Assembly: GCF_020193655.1 (NCBI RefSeq) | Contig: NZ_JADYVE010000018.1 | Location: 24,347 to 88,346, forward strand | DNA: 64,000 bases | From: Ensifer sp. IC3342 | GTDB taxonomy: Bacteria > Pseudomonadota > Alphaproteobacteria > Rhizobiales > Rhizobiaceae | Direction: 5' to 3' | Shown here: positions 42,232 through 50,659 of the stretch, piece by piece | How positions within the stretch are numbered: the stretch's first letter is position 1 | Layout of the letters: each line of letters opens with the position of its first letter | Position numbers and translations under genes: made by a program | Notes under the pieces: model-generated | What the model was told of the DNA's origin: nothing | The model's database searches: none | The model's input: only the letters and a program-made list of their open reading frames with translations

Positions 42232-43725
42232 GTGCGGCCCAGAAACCGCGCGGGGGAGGTCTATGCGGTGGCAGAGACTGGGATGGTGCTGCGCGGCAAC
42301 TTCGCGAATGTGGACCTGGATGCGCTGGTCGACAACCGGGTGGTGCGGACCTGGCTTTATTTCGGCATGTTCTGGCTGATGGTGACGCCATCCGTCGGTG
42401 TCTTGATCTCGAGCACCTTCAACTACCCCGACTATCTCGGATCGGGGAATCTCGAGCTCACCTTCGGCCGGCTGCGCCCGGTCCACGTGAACGGTGTCAT
42501 CTTCGGCGCCTTCTCGACGCTTTTCATCGGCCTTTGCTACTATCTCGTGCCGCGTCTGTCGGGGGTGCGGGTGATATGGTCGGAGTGGTCGGTTCTTCTC
42601 GCATGGGTCTGGAACATCGCAACACTTGCCGGCTTGGTCGGCTTGCTGATCGGCGACAGTGACGGTTTGGAAGCCGGAGAGCTTCCGCTCTACGCGAAGG
42701 TCGCATTCTTCATCGTGGTGGCTGTTGCTACCGCGCAGTTCCTGATCACGATCAGTCGAAGGCTCGAGCCTGCGATCTATGTCGCGCTATGGTACCTGAT
42801 CGCCACGTTCGTGTGGACGACGATGAACTTCGTGCTTGGAAGCTTCATCCTGCCATATACGATCTCCGGCATCAACAGCGCCGCCTTCCACGGTCTCTAT
42901 CTCCACTACATCGTCGGGCTGTGGCTAACGCCCGCAGGCTACGTGATCATCTACTATTTCCTGCCGGTCAGCGCCCGAAATCCGCTCTATGCCCATAAGC
43001 TCTCGCTGGTAGGCTTCTGGTCCCTGGCATTGTTCTACCCGTTCGTCGGCATCCACCACTACCTCTACAGCCCTATCGCCGACTGGGCCGAGACCTTGGC
43101 CGTCGTCACGTCGATGCTGCTGATCATTCCGGTGTGGACGGTGCTGGTGAACTTCTTCGGCACCATGATGGGCAAGTGGCATGAGTTCGGCAGGAACCTG
43201 CCGGCGAAGTTCCTAATCATGGGCTCGCTCATGTATCTCGTCGGCTGCTTTCAAGGCTCGACCGAGGCGCTGCGGCAGTTGCAGCAGCCGACCCATTTCA
43301 CCGATTTCGTCATCTCGCATTCGCATCTTACCGTGTTCGGCACGTTCGTCGTCTGGGCGATGGGGGGCCTGGTCTACACTTGGCCGCGGCTGTTCGGGCG
43401 CGAACTCTGGTCATTCAAGCTTGGCAACTGGTCGTTCTGGCTGATCACGGTCGGCATCGCGACCATGGGCCTGATCCTCACAGCGGGCGGGCTGCAGCAG
43501 GGTTATCAATGGATGAATGGGGTCGAATGGCTCGATTCGCTCGTCTGGGTGAAGCCCTACTGGCTGGCGCGGACCCTGTCAGGCATTAGCATGGATATCG
43601 GCATGTCGCTGCTGGTGCTGAATCTGATGCTGACCGCGCTGACCAGCCCGGCGGCTGAGTCGCGACGCGTCCGCGGGCCGGTGGAGCCGCCCATCCCGGC
43701 CCCGGCTGGAGGGCCCGCACAGTGA
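42232..43725 (+). CDS. ccoN: cbb3-type cytochrome oxidase subunit I (CcoN/FixN-like)
   Basis: 497 residues (GTG 42232; an internal ATG 54 bases on is possible). It is a twelve-helix inner-membrane heme-copper oxidase core. Heme/copper histidines lie in RPVHVNGVIF (low-spin heme), FHGLYLHYIVGLWLTP (CuB), GIHHYLYSP (CuB pair) and SHSHLTVFG (heme pair). The N-terminus is shorter than in typical FixN, starting close to the first core helix. Its stop overlaps the next gene's GTG by four bases. The next gene is a CcoO-CcoP fusion, so this is a divergent cbb3 lineage. No FixK box was found upstream. Confidence 0.92.
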   Translation: MRPRNRAGEVYAVAETGMVLRGNFANVDLDALVDNRVVRTWLYFGMFWLMVTPSVGVLISSTFNYPDYLGSGNLELTFGRLRPVHVNGVIFGAFSTLFIGLCYYLVPRLSGVRVIWSEWSVLLAWVWNIATLAGLVGLLIGDSDGLEAGELPLYAKVAFFIVVAVATAQFLITISRRLEPAIYVALWYLIATFVWTTMNFVLGSFILPYTISGINSAAFHGLYLHYIVGLWLTPAGYVIIYYFLPVSARNPLYAHKLSLVGFWSLALFYPFVGIHHYLYSPIADWAETLAVVTSMLLIIPVWTVLVNFFGTMMGKWHEFGRNLPAKFLIMGSLMYLVGCFQGSTEALRQLQQPTHFTDFVISHSHLTVFGTFVVWAMGGLVYTWPRLFGRELWSFKLGNWSFWLITVGIATMGLILTAGGLQQGYQWMNGVEWLDSLVWVKPYWLARTLSGISMDIGMSLLVLNLMLTALTSPAAESRRVRGPVEPPIPAPAGGPAQ

Positions 43726-45386
43726 ACGTTCGCTTCTTCGCGCTGTTCGCCGGCGTCTTCTGCATCACCCTAGCGGTGATCACGCAGGGCGTGCTGCCCT
43801 TCGTGGAGCCGTCCTCGCGAACTACGCGCGTGACCTCGGTGGTGCGCACGGATTTCGGCCAGCTGAAATGGATGGTTTCAGAGGCGACGGACTACACCGA
43901 GCAGCAGCTTCGCGGTCGCAATATTTACCTGCGCGAAGGCTGCTGGTACTGCCATTCGCAATTCGTACGGCCAGTGACCGGCGAGATCCGCCGCTGGGGA
44001 CCGGTCAGCGAGGCGGGCGAATACGCCTATGACGTGCCGCACCTGTTTGGCACACGCCGGATCGGACCGGACCTGACGCGCGTCGGCCTGAAATACAGCG
44101 ACGAATGGCACCTGGCGCACTTCTACAATCCGCGGATGCTGGTGCCGGACTCGATAATGGCGCCGTATCGCGGCCTTTTCCACGAGCCCGATGCAGCCGT
44201 CCGTATCGTTGACGACGGCGCTGGCAATCGGACCGTGGAAAGGACAGAGGTCACCGAAGGCCTATTCGACTTCGACAGCCAACGAGCGATCCAGCTGACG
44301 CCGAATGCGGACGGGTTGCTGTTCGTGCCGCTGGAGGCGCGCGAAAGAAAGCCGATCATCCTGACGCCGAACGACGAATACACAGGAGAAACCGTCAGCA
44401 TCGCGGCGGAAACGGAATCGTTGGCGGCGCTCGTTTCCTACGTCCAGAAGCTCGGCACGAACCGGGGTAAATGGCGCGATCTTTTCGAGCCGCAAAGCCT
44501 GGAGGTCATGGATGCGACGATGCCGCGCTCCGCGGAATGGATTGCTTACGGCAAGGAAGTCTATGAGCGCCGCTGCATCGGTTGCCACGGTGTCAAAGGC
44601 GACGGCAACGGGCCGGCCGCCACCTTTATGTTCAACCAGCGGCCCAGGGACTTCACGTCCGCAGTCTTCAAGTTCAGGTTGACAAAGGAGCCCCTGCCCA
44701 CGGACGGCGACATGCTGCGCACCATTACTCGCGGCATCCGCGGCACGGCGATGCCCCCTTGGTACGAACTGCCGCTCAACGATCGGCTGGCGGTGATCCA
44801 GTACATCAAGTATGAGCTAGCGGTTGACCGTTCCGATCCCGCCGGTCCTTACGCTTTCTTCGTCGAGGAACCGCCTGGCCCACCGTTGTATATCGGGCGC
44901 CCGCCGACCCCGTCCCAGACGATGCTGGACCGTGGCAAGGAAGTTTGGCAGGCCGCGAAGTGCTGGGAGTGCCACGGTCAAGGGGGCAAGGGCGATGGCG
45001 AGAAAGCCGCTGGTCTCAAGGATGATCTCGGCTTCCCGATGGTGCCGGCCGACCTCACCAGCGGCCAGTTCAAGTCTGGCCCGGCCGTCGAAGACATCTT
45101 CCGGACAATAACTACCGGCCTCAGTGGCACGCCGATGCCGTCCTACCGGAACGCCTTTCCGGACGAGGACCGGTGGGCGCTTTCCTATTTCGTGGTGGCG
45201 CTTTCCGCCTACAAAGACCCGCTCTCGCTGCAGCCGCTCTCGATCAAGAAGGAAGCCCGCGCGGCGCTGAACGATCTGGAACTGGTCGCTGACAAGCCTG
45301 AGCGAGCCTATGTACCCGATCCGTCGGTGCCGGCTTCCGGTCCGCCAGCGCCGCCCGGCGAGGAACAGGCACTCGACGGAGGTTAG
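43722..45386 (+). CDS. Fused triheme CcoO-CcoP-type subunit of cbb3 oxidase
   Basis: 554 residues. Residues 1-230 are CcoO: one membrane anchor (FFALFAGVFCITLAVITQGV) and heme motif CWYCH at 74-78 with HSQFVRPVTGE. They are fused to two more class I cytochrome domains with CIGCH at 285-289 (GVKGDGNGPAA) and CWECH at 414-418 (GQGGKGDGEKA), each followed by Met-containing segments (GTAMPPWYE; GTPMPSYRN). These correspond to the diheme part of CcoP, but without CcoP's own membrane anchor, which may be supplied by the small protein at 45538-45762. It carries electrons to CcoN from the periplasm. Confidence 0.88.
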   Translation: MNVRFFALFAGVFCITLAVITQGVLPFVEPSSRTTRVTSVVRTDFGQLKWMVSEATDYTEQQLRGRNIYLREGCWYCHSQFVRPVTGEIRRWGPVSEAGEYAYDVPHLFGTRRIGPDLTRVGLKYSDEWHLAHFYNPRMLVPDSIMAPYRGLFHEPDAAVRIVDDGAGNRTVERTEVTEGLFDFDSQRAIQLTPNADGLLFVPLEARERKPIILTPNDEYTGETVSIAAETESLAALVSYVQKLGTNRGKWRDLFEPQSLEVMDATMPRSAEWIAYGKEVYERRCIGCHGVKGDGNGPAATFMFNQRPRDFTSAVFKFRLTKEPLPTDGDMLRTITRGIRGTAMPPWYELPLNDRLAVIQYIKYELAVDRSDPAGPYAFFVEEPPGPPLYIGRPPTPSQTMLDRGKEVWQAAKCWECHGQGGKGDGEKAAGLKDDLGFPMVPADLTSGQFKSGPAVEDIFRTITTGLSGTPMPSYRNAFPDEDRWALSYFVVALSAYKDPLSLQPLSIKKEARAALNDLELVADKPERAYVPDPSVPASGPPAPPGEEQALDGG

Positions 45387-45389
45387 CGC

Positions 45390-45614
45390 ATGCTCGGTTT
45401 TGAAGTCACCGGACCCTATGTGGGGGCCATGCTGATGAGCCTGGCGGCCCTGTTCTTGTTCATCTGGGGCGTCCTATCCGGCGCGATGAGCGGCACCGAC
45501 AAAGCCGCCAACGGGTTTTTTGAAAGGGAAATGGAAAATGAGCGATCTGCAGAGCAGCGATCCGGAGAGGCCGACGCATCCGGAACTGGAAGTACGTCAA
45601 AGCTCGCACCCTGA
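45390..45614 (+). CDS. Small membrane protein of the cbb3 operon (CcoS-like)
   Basis: 74 residues with one helix (PYVGAMLMSLAALFLFIWGV), then LSGAMSGTDKAANGFFEREM and a polar tail. The FxxW..SG..D order recalls CcoS, the small protein needed for heme/copper insertion. It starts 3 bases after the fusion gene, with GGAGG just upstream, and overlaps the next small gene. Confidence 0.6.
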   Translation: MLGFEVTGPYVGAMLMSLAALFLFIWGVLSGAMSGTDKAANGFFEREMENERSAEQRSGEADASGTGSTSKLAP

Positions 45615-45762
45615 ACTGGAGGACTATGCCGGCGGCCTGATACAGGCGCGCGTGGGATTCATTCCGCTATGGCTTCTCGTCGTCTACGTGCTGCTGTTCG
45701 TATGGGGGCTGTATTACATGTATGTTTATTGGGGCGGGCTCGGCCCCGGCCGTTTGTTCTAA
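45538..45762 (+). CDS. Small membrane protein resembling the CcoP N-terminal anchor
   Basis: 74 residues from ATG 45538 (AAGGGAAATGGAAA upstream), overlapping the preceding gene by 77 bases in another frame. A polar N-terminus (PERPTHPELEVRQSSHPELE) is followed by one membrane helix, IPLWLLVVYVLLFVWGLYYM, and the YWGGLGPG end. The placement and the aromatic-rich helix are reminiscent of the FixP/CcoP N-terminal anchor domain, which is missing from the fused cytochrome subunit. It is therefore possibly a detached anchor. Confidence 0.6.
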   Translation: MSDLQSSDPERPTHPELEVRQSSHPELEDYAGGLIQARVGFIPLWLLVVYVLLFVWGLYYMYVYWGGLGPGRLF

Positions 45763-45802
45763 GAAGACTGTCGCAAGGGCTGGTAAGGCAGGAGTGATGG
45801 AG

Positions 45803-45901
45803 ATGTTGATAGCCAGAATTCTCCTTGGCGTCGCCGCATTGAACCTCCTTTTCCTGGTCTTCGAGGTGGCGGTAAACGTGCTTCGTCTTTATTTCGGCTG
45901 A
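45803..45901 (+). CDS. 32-residue membrane microprotein
   Basis: Starts at ATG 45803, 8 bases after GGAG (ATG 45797 is in frame but too close to the site). The sequence is almost entirely one helix: MLIARILLGVAALNLLFLVF, then EVAVNVLRLYFG. It sits in the cbb3 operon with normal spacing, so it is probably translated. Perhaps it is an oxidase-associated subunit like CcoQ or CcoM. Confidence 0.5.
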   Translation: MLIARILLGVAALNLLFLVFEVAVNVLRLYFG

Positions 45902-45915
45902 CATAGGAGCAGTGG

Positions 45916-46038
45916 ATGCTACAGGACACCGTCTTCAAGCTCGCTGACGCCGGCTTGCCGCAGATGCTCGGCTTCCTCATCTATGGCGGCTGCACCGTCG
46001 GCTTTATCGTCTATCTTTTCTATCTTGTGCGGCTATAG
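45916..46038 (+). CDS. 40-residue membrane microprotein
   Basis: ATG 45916, with AGGAG six bases upstream, 14 bases after the previous microprotein. MLQDTVFKLADAGLPQMLGF is followed by a helix LIYGGCTVGFIVYLFYLVRL. One membrane span is likely. The tight spacing and ribosome site support real coding. Family not recognised; a candidate accessory subunit of the oxidase. Confidence 0.5.
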   Translation: MLQDTVFKLADAGLPQMLGFLIYGGCTVGFIVYLFYLVRL

Positions 46039-46057
46039 CGGCGCAGCGAAAACGCCA

Positions 46058-46786
46058 ATGATCTACTACCTCGTGATCTTCGCCGCTGGATTTGCAGGCA
46101 GCTTTCATTGCATCGGCATGTGCGGCGGCTTTGCCTGCGCGCTGGGCCGCGACCAGCGAGGCGGAGGCGCAACCGTCCTTCGCCACCTGCTCTATAATAC
46201 CGGCCGGTTGACAACCTATTGCTTTTTGGGCGGGCTCGCGGGTGCGATCGGTCAGGTCATCTGCACCACGCAAGGTCTAACGGCGGCGCCGCTATTGAAC
46301 GGCACCCTCGACATCGGCCAACGAATTCTCGCGATCGTCGCTGGCGTGCTCATGATTGCCATGGCGTTGCAGTTCTTCGGCTTGTTGCAGGTCTTTCATC
46401 GACTCGCGATCGGATTTGGCGGCAGCACATTTGCATTGTCCCTGCGCGGTCTGTTGACGGCCCGGAGCAGCGCCGCACCGCTCGCCTTTGGCGTTTTCAA
46501 CGGCTTCCTGCCATGTCCCCTGGTCTATGCCTTCGCCGCCCAGGCGGCGAGCACCGCCGGAGCGCTTCCCGGGTTCCTTGTCATGGCATGGTTCGGATTG
46601 GGAACCTTCCCCGCTATGTTGATGATGGGTGGCGTTGGCCGGATACTCGGGCCAGCCTCGCGGCGGCGCGGCGTGCGGCTGGCTGGTGTCTTTATTCTTT
46701 TGCTCGGTCTCATCACGCTCGGCCGTGGTCTCTTGCCTTCTCACGCGCATATCGGCCTTGCCTGGCTGAACGGACATCCCGCATGA
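46058..46786 (+). CDS. TauE/SafE-family membrane protein of the copper/oxidase block
   Basis: 242 residues with six or more hydrophobic segments. The start FAAGFAGSFHCIGMCGGFAC has the HCxGMCGG motif of the subgroup regularly found next to CcoI/FixI copper ATPases, where these proteins are tied to copper handling and cbb3 maturation rather than sulfite export. NGFLPCPLVYAFAAQAA is the second half motif with a Cys-Pro pair. Its stop overlaps the fixI start by four bases. Confidence 0.82.
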   Translation: MIYYLVIFAAGFAGSFHCIGMCGGFACALGRDQRGGGATVLRHLLYNTGRLTTYCFLGGLAGAIGQVICTTQGLTAAPLLNGTLDIGQRILAIVAGVLMIAMALQFFGLLQVFHRLAIGFGGSTFALSLRGLLTARSSAAPLAFGVFNGFLPCPLVYAFAAQAASTAGALPGFLVMAWFGLGTFPAMLMMGGVGRILGPASRRRGVRLAGVFILLLGLITLGRGLLPSHAHIGLAWLNGHPA

Positions 46787-48969
46787 CTGCGCATGACGAC
46801 ATACTCTGTAGCCACTGTTCACTGCCCGTCGGCCTGCGCCCGATGGAGCGCAGGCTCAACGGTGAGGCTTGCGCATTCTGCTGCTACGGCTGCTGCATCG
46901 CCTTTCAGGTGAAGAGCGGCAGGCACGAAGAGTGGGAAGCCGCCTGGCTTCTGATCCAGCTTGGCGTGGGAGGCTTTCTCTCCATGAATATCATGATGTT
47001 CAGCCTCCTCCTCTATTCGGACGCGTTCACCGGGATCGATGCGGGCGTGCTGCCGTGGGTTCACTTTTTGCTCTGGATCTTCGCGACGCCGGCGGTGGTG
47101 ATTCTCGGCGGACCCTATCTGCGCGAAATGTGGCTCAATGGCATTCAGGGACGAGTGACGTCGTCGGCACTCATCGTGCTTGGCGTCGCTGCCGCTTACC
47201 TCTATTCGGCGTTTGCCGTTTTCGAGGGAAGCACGCATGTCTATTTCGATACAGCCGTGATGGTGCTGATGCTATTCACCGTTGGCCGCTATCTCGAGGC
47301 TGTTGGCCGCGCGAGGGCGGCGCGCGACCTCGAACCTCTTCTGGCCGCAGAAAGCGAAAGCGCGACCGTGGTCGATGGCGCGGCAGAGATCCGCCGTCCG
47401 GTGCGGGAGGTGTCGGCCGGCATGCTGGTGCGGGTCCGGCCAGGCGAGCGCATTCCGGTCGACGGCGTGGTTATCGAGGGGGAATCGAACACCGATGAAG
47501 CCGTTATTACCGGAGAAAGTCGGCAAGTGACAAAGGGCGCCGGCTCCAAGGTGATTGCCGGCAGCATCAATATCGACGGCCCGCTCCTGATCCAAAGCAG
47601 CGGTGAGGGAACCGCAACCCGCTGGGCGCGGATTTGCCGGTCGGTGCGCGAAGCGCTGGGCCATCGCAGTTCAACCCAGCGCATTGCAGACCGCGTCGTG
47701 GGCGTGTCCGTGCCGCTGGTCCTCGCCCTCGGCGGTCTAACGATTGTTTACTGGGCGCAGTCATTGCCGTTCGATAGGGCGTTGCTGATTGGCCTCTCAG
47801 TGCTGGTGGTTGCCTGTCCTTGTGCCGTCGGCCTCGCTGCTCCGATGGCGACTTCTCTCGGCATCGGTCGGCTGGCGCGGCACGGCTGCCTCGTCCGCGA
47901 CCCCGGCGCGCTCGAGACTCTCGCGCGTGTACGGTTGCTCGCCTTCGACAAGACCGGCACTCTGACTGCGGGCAAAGCGCGTCTCGTCGGCGTCGATCGC
48001 GAGGAGGTCGGCATCGACGAAGTACTGGCGCGCGCCGCCGGTCTGGAGCGACTTTCCGAGCATGGTCTGGCGCGGGCCATCGCGGCAGCCGCCGCTCAGC
48101 GCGACATCACGCCGCTCGTCACCCACGGTGTTCGGACGGTTCCTGGCCGTGGCATCCGCGGCAGCGCCGAAGGCCGGCCCGTGGCGGTAGGGAACGGCAG
48201 ATTGATGAAAGATCTGGGCTGGCCGCTTCCCACGTCGCTGGCCGAGCGTGGGCGGTTGCTGGAAGCGAGCGGTCATTCGGTGGTCTATGTCGGTTGGGGC
48301 GAGCGCGTATACGCCGTGCTGTCGCTCGATGACTCACCGCTTCCCGAGGCGCAGCCCGCGATCGCGGCCCTGCGGGAGCGCGGGCTCGATGCCACCCTGT
48401 TGACCGGCGACCTCGCGCAAGCGGCGGAGCGGATCGCGGCCCTGGTTGGGATCAAGAACGTCCAAGCGGGCCTTTCGCCGGAGGCCAAACGGCTTGCCCT
48501 GAATCGGCTCCGTCACAATCACGGGTCGATGGCGATGGTCGGCGATGGACTGAATGACGGGCCGGTTCTGGCCGCCGCAGATGTCGGTATCGCCGTCGGC
48601 TCCGCCACCGACCTCGCCCGCGAGACTGCGGCGCTCGTGCTGCCTGCGGATGGATTGTGGATGCTGCCCTGGATCGTCGACGTGGCCCGGGCGGTCCGCA
48701 GAACCATCTTAACGAACCTTATGTGGGCGTTCGGCTACAACCTCGTCGCGCTGACGTTCGCAGCATTCGGACTTCTGCAGCCAGTCCTTGCGGCGGCGGT
48801 CATGGCCGGCTCAAGCATCCTCGTGGTGGTGAACTCGCTACGGCTGGAGCGGCTGCCCGATCCTGTTCCAGTGCTGATCCCGGAGCAACGATCCGGCACC
48901 AAGGCGGAGCATACCCACAATGGCACCGGCATTTCCGCAATGGCCGGCCCGGCCGTCGAGCGGAGCTGA
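46783..48969 (+). CDS. fixI: Copper-transporting P1B-type ATPase (FixI/CcoI)
   Basis: 728 residues. The start ATG 46783 overlaps the previous stop. It pumps Cu(I) to the periplasm for insertion into cbb3 oxidase. The N-terminus has CSHC (about 9-12) and CAFCCYGCC (about 30-38) but no complete GMxCxxC metal-binding domain. The core includes TGES in AVITGESRQ, the membrane CPC in VVACPCAVGLAAP (~345), the phosphorylation site DKTGT at ~389 and MVGDGLNDGP, with the last two helices MLPWIVDVARAVRRT and FGYNLVALTFAAFGLL. It is the final gene of the oxidase operon. A tail-only copy lies at 35776-35981. Confidence 0.93.
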   Translation: MTAHDDILCSHCSLPVGLRPMERRLNGEACAFCCYGCCIAFQVKSGRHEEWEAAWLLIQLGVGGFLSMNIMMFSLLLYSDAFTGIDAGVLPWVHFLLWIFATPAVVILGGPYLREMWLNGIQGRVTSSALIVLGVAAAYLYSAFAVFEGSTHVYFDTAVMVLMLFTVGRYLEAVGRARAARDLEPLLAAESESATVVDGAAEIRRPVREVSAGMLVRVRPGERIPVDGVVIEGESNTDEAVITGESRQVTKGAGSKVIAGSINIDGPLLIQSSGEGTATRWARICRSVREALGHRSSTQRIADRVVGVSVPLVLALGGLTIVYWAQSLPFDRALLIGLSVLVVACPCAVGLAAPMATSLGIGRLARHGCLVRDPGALETLARVRLLAFDKTGTLTAGKARLVGVDREEVGIDEVLARAAGLERLSEHGLARAIAAAAAQRDITPLVTHGVRTVPGRGIRGSAEGRPVAVGNGRLMKDLGWPLPTSLAERGRLLEASGHSVVYVGWGERVYAVLSLDDSPLPEAQPAIAALRERGLDATLLTGDLAQAAERIAALVGIKNVQAGLSPEAKRLALNRLRHNHGSMAMVGDGLNDGPVLAAADVGIAVGSATDLARETAALVLPADGLWMLPWIVDVARAVRRTILTNLMWAFGYNLVALTFAAFGLLQPVLAAAVMAGSSILVVVNSLRLERLPDPVPVLIPEQRSGTKAEHTHNGTGISAMAGPAVERS

Positions 48970-48977
48970 GTTTCGTT

Positions 48978-49280
48978 TCAGCCAAACACGTGGTGCGTGA
49001 AGGCGTCATACCAGCGTTCCGCCGCGCGCGCAGCCTGCTTGCCTCGACGTTGCTGACAAATCCGATGACGCTCTTGAACTTCCCGTCGACGGGCTTGAGG
49101 CTGATGGCATACTGAACGCATTGTGAAGGGCATCCCCTCGACAAGCCCGATATTGTCCGTGGCCGCTATTTCTTCCGTTGACAGCTCGTGCGCCACGCCG
49201 TCGATCGTCACCGAACGATGCAGGGCGGAGAGATCAGTGAAGAAGAGCTGTGGCAATGGAGCCCTCCGAGCGGCGGCGAT
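48978..49280 (-). pseudogene. Frameshifted gene of unknown family
   Basis: The minus strand gives three joined pieces: ALHRSVTIDGVAHELSTEEI and ATDNIGLVEGMPFT in one frame, YAISLKPVDGKFKSVIGFVS in a second (break near 49105), then AARAAERWYDAFTHHVFG back in the first frame (break near 49035), ending at 48978. The parts read as one protein of about 90-100 residues. The family was not recognised. It is convergent with fixI and nine bases from its stop. Confidence 0.5.
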
Positions 49281-49439
49281 GATTTGCCGGGACATACGCA
49301 ACGATGCGCATTCCAATTGCCGGCATACTGATCATGGTGTCGTGACACCTGTGAGACAGGTCCGCAGAGCCGAGATAACGTCCGCAACGTCAACTCCGGT
49401 CATTCCGGATCGATAACCACCGTTCACGCCGATTCCGCC

Positions 49440-49650
49440 GCTCTCGCCTTCCAGCAGTTGACGTTGCTCGTGAAGGAATCCGAAGGGGGACGCAGTTTGG
49501 ATCGCGAAGACATTGAAAGATTGTTGACTGTTTCGATCGACGTCATTGTTCAATGTAACGAATGGATGGTCAGTTTCGCGCAACAGAAATCTATTTTTCG
49601 AGGCTGAAAATTCAGATGATGCCGGCGTCGATTACAATGCTGACGACTGA
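49440..49650 (+). pseudogene. Possible tail of a VirB11/TrbB-type secretion ATPase
   Basis: The plus strand reads ALAFQQLTLLVKESEGGRSL, then DREDIERLLTVSIDVIVQCN. After a frameshift near 49565 it continues DGQFRATEIYFSRLK. This follows the end of VirB11-like ATPases (the VDVIVQ strand, then RxVTEIYF). No Walker motifs are present upstream. The match is short and judged by eye. Confidence 0.4.
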
Positions 49651-49904
49651 GCAGCCTTAAGGATACAGCAAGGCTGATTCCGCGCCTTTTGCTGATAGCT
49701 TGACTGAAAACCTTGCCGGGAATTGCCTAGGATTGACCATCGTTGGCCTGTGGTTCACGCCGTTGCTTGCGATGCGCTCCTTAAACCAGCGGGTCAGCTT
49801 CGAGTTCTGCTGGTGGTGCCGCGATGGCCAGGCAAATTCGACCATCGTCGCTCGCGGCCGCGGATTGCCCGCCTTCGAGATACCTTGCTCACGATTGGTG
49901 GAGC

Positions 49905-50043
49905 GCCATGGCGACGGGGTGATGAGACGCAGCCCCCATTCCGAAGGCCGAACGCGAACCCAGCGGCAGTAGGCATCGCAGGCGGGACATTCCCGATCAT
50001 AGACCAGCAGGATCACGTCGATATCGCTGCCGCGGCGCGGCAC
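49905..50043 (-). pseudogene. N-terminal fragment of a DCC1-like (DUF393) thiol protein
   Basis: The minus strand reads ILLVYDRECPACDAYCRWVR followed by VRPSEWGLRLI, the hallmark D-x-x-C-P-x-C start of DUF393 proteins. After that the frame gives unrelated residues, and the HADAI/YP C-terminal half is missing. It is divergent from the CBS-domain gene, whose FixK-type box lies between them. Confidence 0.55.
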
Positions 50044-50126
50044 GATCGTCGGTAGCAGGGTCGGAATTGTCGCCGGAAGCTCTGGTCATAATGGTGCGCA
50101 TCTCCTTTGCGCGAAGGACATGACAA

Positions 50127-50140
50127 TTGATTTTGGTCAA
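50127..50140. promoter_or_regulatory. FNR/FixK-type box upstream of the CBS-domain gene
   Basis: TTGATTTTGGTCAA is a full match to TTGA-N6-TCAA with near-perfect anaerobox symmetry, 66 bases before the start at 50206. It indicates low-oxygen activation through a FixK/FNR protein. Confidence 0.75.
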
Positions 50141-50205
50141 TGAACCCAATTGCGATTTGATGCTTATGTTTTTGGTCGCCACTGATGAAAGGGGCGGAGG
50201 CTTTC

Positions 50206-50637
50206 ATGACTACAGTTCAGCGCATCCTCGACGCCAAAGGGCATGATGTCTATTTCGTCCGGCCCGGCGATACGGTGCTGCACGCGCTCCAGATGATGGA
50301 AAGAAAAAACGTTGGAGCTGTGTTAGTCAAAGACGATGAGGACAACGTCGTTGGTATATTTACCGAACGGCATTACGCGAGAAAAGTGTTTTTAAGGGGC
50401 AGAGCATCACCAAAGACGCCGATTCACGATGTCATGGAAACAGATGTTGTCTACGTGGACCCGGACCAGTCCGCTGAGGCCTGCATGGCCCTGATGACTG
50501 AGAAACGGATCAGACATCTACCGGTTCTCTGTGACGGACATCTCGTGGGAGTGATATCGATCGGCGATCTCGTGCAGAGCATCATCGCCGACCGCGAATT
50601 CGACATCGATCAGCTTGTGCGTTACATAAGCGGTTGA
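50206..50637 (+). CDS. CBS-domain-pair protein
   Basis: 143 residues from ATG 50206 (GGCGGAGGCTTTC upstream; ATG 50185 is in frame but less well placed). Two CBS repeats are visible: first PGDTVLHALQMMERKNVGAV and DNVVGIFTERHYARKV, then PDQSAEACMALMTEKRIRHL and GHLVGVISIGDLVQSII. Such pairs bind adenine nucleotides and act as energy sensors. It is a single gene with a FixK-type box, so probably induced under microaerobic conditions. Confidence 0.88.
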   Translation: MTTVQRILDAKGHDVYFVRPGDTVLHALQMMERKNVGAVLVKDDEDNVVGIFTERHYARKVFLRGRASPKTPIHDVMETDVVYVDPDQSAEACMALMTEKRIRHLPVLCDGHLVGVISIGDLVQSIIADREFDIDQLVRYISG

Positions 50638-50659
50638 GAATAGTTATAGTTCAGTTGCC

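Noticed and set aside
46219..46782. Long upstream extension of the fixI frame
   Set aside because: It overlaps the TauE-like gene in another frame and its translation is Arg-rich nonsense. The true start is ATG 46783, coupled to the preceding stop.
46058..46786. Sulfite exporter function for the TauE/SafE-like protein, given the sulfur genes nearby
   Set aside because: The HCxGMCGG motif and coupling to the FixI copper ATPase point to the copper/cbb3-associated subgroup instead.
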